Assembly: GCA_913777325.1 (NCBI GenBank)
Contig: CAJYSA010000007.1
Coordinates: 42,858-106,857 of the forward strand
Length of the DNA stretch: 64,000 nt
Source: an uncultured Sphingomonas sp.
GTDB taxonomy: Bacteria; Pseudomonadota; Alphaproteobacteria; Sphingomonadales; Sphingomonadaceae
Direction: 5' to 3'
Part shown: piece after piece, positions 60,812 to 64,000 of the stretch
Layout of the letters: every line of letters starts with the position of its first letter
Numbering within the stretch: the first letter of the stretch is position 1
The notes under the pieces: generated by a model
Seen by the model: only the letters and a program-made list of their open reading frames with translations
Databases searched by the model: none
Told to the model about the DNA's origin: nothing
Program-made: the position numbers and the translations under genes

Positions 60812-61242
60812 ATGCGTAGCTCGCCCTCGTCGCCGCCATCCCAATATCGGATGCGTCGTGCATGAATCTTCAGCATCACCACGCCCGGCGTGGCGACCCC
60901 TTGCGGAAAATAGCGGTCGAGATCCTTGGTCCAGTGATCCTCGAACATGGCCGTGTCGCGGATCAAGGTCGCGTCGCCTTCCACGGCGACGAACAGCGGC
61001 GGTCCGCCCAGCATCCCCGCCGCGCTCGTGTAGCTCAGCGTCACGCGCGGCTCCGCCTCGATCTCCGCGACCTTGCGTGAGTCCGCGTAGGCGAAGAAGT
61101 AGCTGTCGCCGCGATAGTCGACATCGCCGTTGTTGCTCATCGGGCGAGCGGTCGTCCCGCCATTGCCCGATCGCGTCGTCAGCATCGCGAAGTCGAGCTT
61201 CGCCATCTTCTTGGACAAGTCGTCCAGCGTCCAATCCGCCAC
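60808..61242 (-). CDS. Pyridoxamine 5'-phosphate oxidase-fold protein (general stress 26-like)
   Basis: 144 residues, split-barrel flavin-binding fold. MAKLDFAMLTTRSGNGG, ARPMSNNGDVDYRGDSYFFA and VTLSYTSAAGMLGG are typical of the general stress protein 26 group, which may bind FMN or F420-like cofactors. It is the first gene of the overlapping operon and lies 95 bases after a perfect FNR-type box. Exact reaction unknown. Confidence 0.85.
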   Translation of the reverse strand: MADWTLDDLSKKMAKLDFAMLTTRSGNGGTTARPMSNNGDVDYRGDSYFFAYADSRKVAEIEAEPRVTLSYTSAAGMLGGPPLFVAVEGDATLIRDTAMFEDHWTKDLDRYFPQGVATPGVVMLKIHARRIRYWDGGDEGELRI

Positions 61243-61318
61243 GTGCGATCCTCCCCGCGACGCGGCGGCAAATCAGCCGCGCCGTCGATGTAACGATCGC
61301 CCATCCGGCGGGTTCACG

Positions 61319-61369
61319 GGCGGATGCCACGAAATGTTGATCGGCATCAACGATCGGGAGGCATCCGCC
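61319..61369. repeat. Inverted repeat around the FNR-type box
   Basis: Perfect ten-base arms GGCGGATGCC (61319-61328) and GGCATCCGCC (61360-61369) enclose the FNR-type box. The nested symmetry could act as a terminator for the upstream TonB-receptor gene or as part of the operator region. Confidence 0.5.
61337..61350. promoter_or_regulatory. FNR/FixK-type operator
   Basis: TTGAT-CGGC-ATCAA matches the FNR/FixK consensus TTGAT-N4-ATCAA at every position, flanked by G and C to extend the palindrome. It lies 95 bases upstream of the PNPOx start and 26 after the end of the TonB receptor. TTACAT at 61288-61293 would put the site near -60 of a minus-strand promoter, a usual class I activation position. 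Regulator not in the window. Confidence 0.6.
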
Positions 61370-61375
61370 ACGGGA

Positions 61376-63799
61376 TCACCAGGTCAGGTTGAGACGGCCA
61401 TAGATTTGCCGACCGTTGAAGCCGAATGGGGAGTAATAGGGGAAGGCCGTCACGCCATTGTTGTTGAGCGCGGCGGGGGAGGCGTTCGGATAGATATCGA
61501 ACAGATTTTCGGCGCCCAGCGCCAGGGTCACATTGTCGTTGAAGCGATATCGACCCTCCAGGTCGATGATCGTGTGGCGTCCGGTGTAGATGTCGTTCGC
61601 CACCACGGTCCCGGGCTGGAGCACGTTGCCATAATGAACCGCACGGATCGTCGCGCCCAGCGCGTCGCCGCGCCAATCGACCGAGCCCACCACCTTGGTG
61701 CGCGGCGTGCCCTGTTCGATCGTCAGGATGCGATTGCGCCCGAACAGGCTGGGCGCGGGATTGAGCGCCGCCGTCGACGTCGGGATGCGATCGACGGAGA
61801 TGTCGTTCAGATTGGCCGCCGCGCTCAGGTTGAAGCTGCCCAGCGTCGCGGTGCGCAGCGTGTACGCCGCGACGATGTCGAGCCCCTTGGTGGTCGTCTG
61901 GATGCCGTTGATGAAGAAGCGTGCCGCCTGCACCCCGAACGGCGCCAGCAAAGCGCCGACCTGCGCACTCGACGCCGCCTGGATATTCTCCGACAGCGCG
62001 ATCTGGTCACGGATGCGGATCCGGTATCCATCCACCGTCAGGCTGAACCCACCGACGCGCACCACCGTGCCGATCGAATAGTTGCGCGACTTTTCAGGCT
62101 CCAGCGGCAACGCGCCCAGCGCACGGGCGATGTTGCTCGACACGGGGTACAGCCCGGTTTCCTGCGGCGCCAGATTGCCGGTCACCAGCGTCTGCGTCGA
62201 GGTATAATATTGCTGCTGGAGCGACGGGGCGCGGAAGCCGGTCGATACCGACCCGCGGAACGCCAGCCATGGTGCGATGTCGTAGCGGGCGGACAGCTTG
62301 GCGGTCGCCGTTTCCCCGAAGTCCGAATAGGTTTCGCCGCGTGCCGCCGCACCCAGCGTCAGCCGGTCCCACAAACGCGCTTCGACGTCCAGATAGAGGC
62401 TGCCGTTGCTGCGATGCACGTCGACTTCGTTGCCCGGCTGGAAGCCCACGAAGCCCTGCGCGCCCGATCCCAGGTTCGCCGGTGCCCCCGCCGCGCGGTT
62501 GTAGCTTTCGGGCTGCCCGGCGCCGATCGCGAAACCCTCGCGCCGATACTCCGCGCCCGCCGCGATGTTGATGGCCGCCGCATCGAGCGTGTATTCGCGC
62601 GCGAGGTCGAGACCCGCGACGAGCTGGTCGTACTTCAGCCGCCCACTGTCGAAATCGCGGGGCGAGGCGTTGCCATAGGTCGCGTTGGCGGAATCGCGCG
62701 TGTTGAAGTCGATCGTGTTGCGCCCATAGCTGACGGTCAGGTCGGCGTTCCACCCGCCCAGTTCGCCGCGCACCCCGGCGGTGGCGTTATAGTCCTTCGA
62801 GCGCGTACCGATCAGCGGCAGGAAGCCATCGGGATACAGGCCGCGCACCGCCTCCGCGTTGGCGTTGTTGATCCCGACGAGCCGGGGGAAGGCACCGCTT
62901 TCGCTGTCGCGCTGCTGGAAGCCGCCATTGGCATAGGCCGTCCAGTTGCCGTCGCCCAGCGGCACTGCCGCGTTGACATAGACGGTGCCCTGTTCGACCT
63001 CGGGATCGCCGAACCGGGCGCGGATCCGCTGCGGGGCGGCACCGCGCGGATCCAGATCGGCGCGGTTGGTCGGCTGCCGCGCCACATATTCGCCCGAGAT
63101 GGTGAGGAAACCGTCGGTGCCGAGCCCGAAGCCCTTCCAGCCCGCGAACGTCACCGTCTCGCCATCGCGCACCGATCGCGAGAGGCGCGCCGCGTCATAG
63201 CGGGTGGCATAGGTGCCGAACGTCACATTGGCCCCGCCGCCCGACCGCGCCTCGCGCAGCCGCAGGTTGATGACGCCCGCGATGGCATCGGATCCATATT
63301 GCGCGGATGCGCCCTCGCGGAGCACCTCGACCCGGTCGAGCGCGATGGTGGGGATCGTGTTCAGATCGACCGCCGCGGACCCGCGCCCGATCGAGCCGTT
63401 GATGTTGAGCAACGCCGAGGTGTGCGCACGCGTGCCGTTGATCAGCACCAGCGTCTGGTCGGGCGACAGGCCACGCAGCGTCGCGGGGCGGATCGCGTCG
63501 GTTCCGTCGACCGCCGCCTGGCGCGGGAAGTCCACCGACGGGGCGACGGTCGCCAGCGCATCGGCCAGTTCGGTCGACCCTTGCGAACGCAGCGCCTCCC
63601 CGCCCAGCACATCCACCGGCGAGACGGTGTCGAGCCGGCTGCGTCCCGGCGCGCGGGTGCCGGTCACCACCACTTCGTCGCCGGCCGGCGCCTCGGCAGC
63701 GGGCGCGTCGGCGGGGGTGGTCTGCGCCGTGGCGGGAAGCGCCAGCAGCGGCGACAGCGAAGCGGCTCCCGCGAGCAATGCGGCCCGGATGGCGATCAT
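61376..63799 (-). CDS. TonB-dependent receptor
   Basis: 807 residues. Signal peptide (about 1-26, ending ATAQ), DEVVVTGTRAPG as the TonB-box region, plug with ATLRGLSPDQTLVLINGTRA and DRVEVLREGASAQYGSDAIA, and a barrel ending with YGRLNLTW. This is a different receptor class from the two larger sugar-type ones, nearer to vitamin/siderophore receptors. AAGGGG precedes the ATG. Ligand unknown; the PepSY reductase nearby would suit iron. Confidence 0.9.
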   Translation of the reverse strand: MIAIRAALLAGAASLSPLLALPATAQTTPADAPAAEAPAGDEVVVTGTRAPGRSRLDTVSPVDVLGGEALRSQGSTELADALATVAPSVDFPRQAAVDGTDAIRPATLRGLSPDQTLVLINGTRAHTSALLNINGSIGRGSAAVDLNTIPTIALDRVEVLREGASAQYGSDAIAGVINLRLREARSGGGANVTFGTYATRYDAARLSRSVRDGETVTFAGWKGFGLGTDGFLTISGEYVARQPTNRADLDPRGAAPQRIRARFGDPEVEQGTVYVNAAVPLGDGNWTAYANGGFQQRDSESGAFPRLVGINNANAEAVRGLYPDGFLPLIGTRSKDYNATAGVRGELGGWNADLTVSYGRNTIDFNTRDSANATYGNASPRDFDSGRLKYDQLVAGLDLAREYTLDAAAINIAAGAEYRREGFAIGAGQPESYNRAAGAPANLGSGAQGFVGFQPGNEVDVHRSNGSLYLDVEARLWDRLTLGAAARGETYSDFGETATAKLSARYDIAPWLAFRGSVSTGFRAPSLQQQYYTSTQTLVTGNLAPQETGLYPVSSNIARALGALPLEPEKSRNYSIGTVVRVGGFSLTVDGYRIRIRDQIALSENIQAASSAQVGALLAPFGVQAARFFINGIQTTTKGLDIVAAYTLRTATLGSFNLSAAANLNDISVDRIPTSTAALNPAPSLFGRNRILTIEQGTPRTKVVGSVDWRGDALGATIRAVHYGNVLQPGTVVANDIYTGRHTIIDLEGRYRFNDNVTLALGAENLFDIYPNASPAALNNNGVTAFPYYSPFGFNGRQIYGRLNLTW

Positions 63800-63964
63800 G
63801 CGAATACCCCTTGTCGTTATAGCTGTTCTATCGATCCGCCATTCTCTACCGCCTGGATAGGATTACAGGGGCAAGGCTTTGCTTGTCGAAGCCTTAGCGT
63901 GGCTTGGGCCGCCGGCCGACCGCCGACGCGGCCCACCCACCAGCGATCCGCCGGTTGATCCCAG

Positions 63965-64000
63965 CTAGAACTTCACCCCGGCGCGCACCCCGATCGTGCG
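63965..64000 (-). CDS. C-terminal end of an outer-membrane protein (partial)
   Basis: The last 11 codons and TAG stop of a gene that enters from the right edge: RTIGVRAGVKF. A terminal Phe with alternating hydrophobic residues is the Bam signal of a beta-barrel, most likely another TonB-dependent receptor. Confidence 0.6.
   Translation of the reverse strand, partial: RTIGVRAGVKF

Overview
The window is GC-rich chromosomal DNA from a sphingomonad (Alphaproteobacteria, Sphingomonadales; most likely Sphingomonas or a close relative). This rests on the rpsB-tsf-pyrH-frr-uppS-cdsA-dxr-rseP-bamA-ompH-fabZ order with no lpxD or lpxA beside fabZ, GyrA and BamA sequences of sphingomonad type, several Caulobacter-type TonB-dependent receptors, a LOV/HWE blue-light kinase and GTTC-N7-GTTC (alphaproteobacterial LexA) sites. 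I see no phage, IS element, CRISPR array or rRNA.

Layout. 1-10 kb: 5' part of gyrA (runs off the left edge), an SDR gene coupled to yaaA, a secreted repeat protein, an Lrp regulator, a degenerate histidine kinase, tRNA-Ile(CAU), a small conserved gene, icd, and the phosphatidylethanolamine pair psd-pssA. 10-22 kb: translation, isoprenoid, phospholipid and envelope genes from rpsB to rpmE, many with overlapping stop and start codons. A tandem SOS-box cluster lies between rpsB and a divergent small membrane protein gene. 22-26.3 kb: PilZ protein and glycerol use (glpD, glpF, glpK). 26.3-38 kb: a sugar island with a FadR-type regulator, TonB receptor and MFS transporter on the minus strand and a two-domain 3-keto-disaccharide hydrolase, three secreted Gfo/Idh/MocA proteins and an ApbE flavin transferase on the plus strand; repeated TTGTCAG half-sites look like the regulator's operators. 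38-47.5 kb: LOV-HWE kinase, nhaA, putA with a divergent Lrp-type regulator, an SGNH hydrolase and a cysteine-synthase-like enzyme. 47.6-55 kb: a second sugar locus with a LacI regulator, another DUF1080 hydrolase, a GMC oxidoreductase with its Tat-exported subunit 3 (a glycoside 3-dehydrogenase pair) and a convergent TonB receptor. 55-64 kb: a PepSY/flavodoxin reductase, a tightly overlapped five-gene operon (PNPOx-fold protein, GT2, acyl-CoA-dehydrogenase-like protein, PIG-L deacetylase, methyltransferase) behind a perfect FNR-type box, a TonB receptor, and the last codons of another outer-membrane protein.

How they fit together (inference): the two sugar loci could form one periplasmic 3-keto-glycoside route, with glycosides imported through the TonB receptors, oxidised at C3 by the GMC/subunit-3 pair, cleaved by DUF1080 hydrolases, and the keto sugars handled by Gfo/Idh enzymes and taken up by the MFS carrier. 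The less described candidates are the FNR-box glycan-like operon and the SOS-box small membrane protein.
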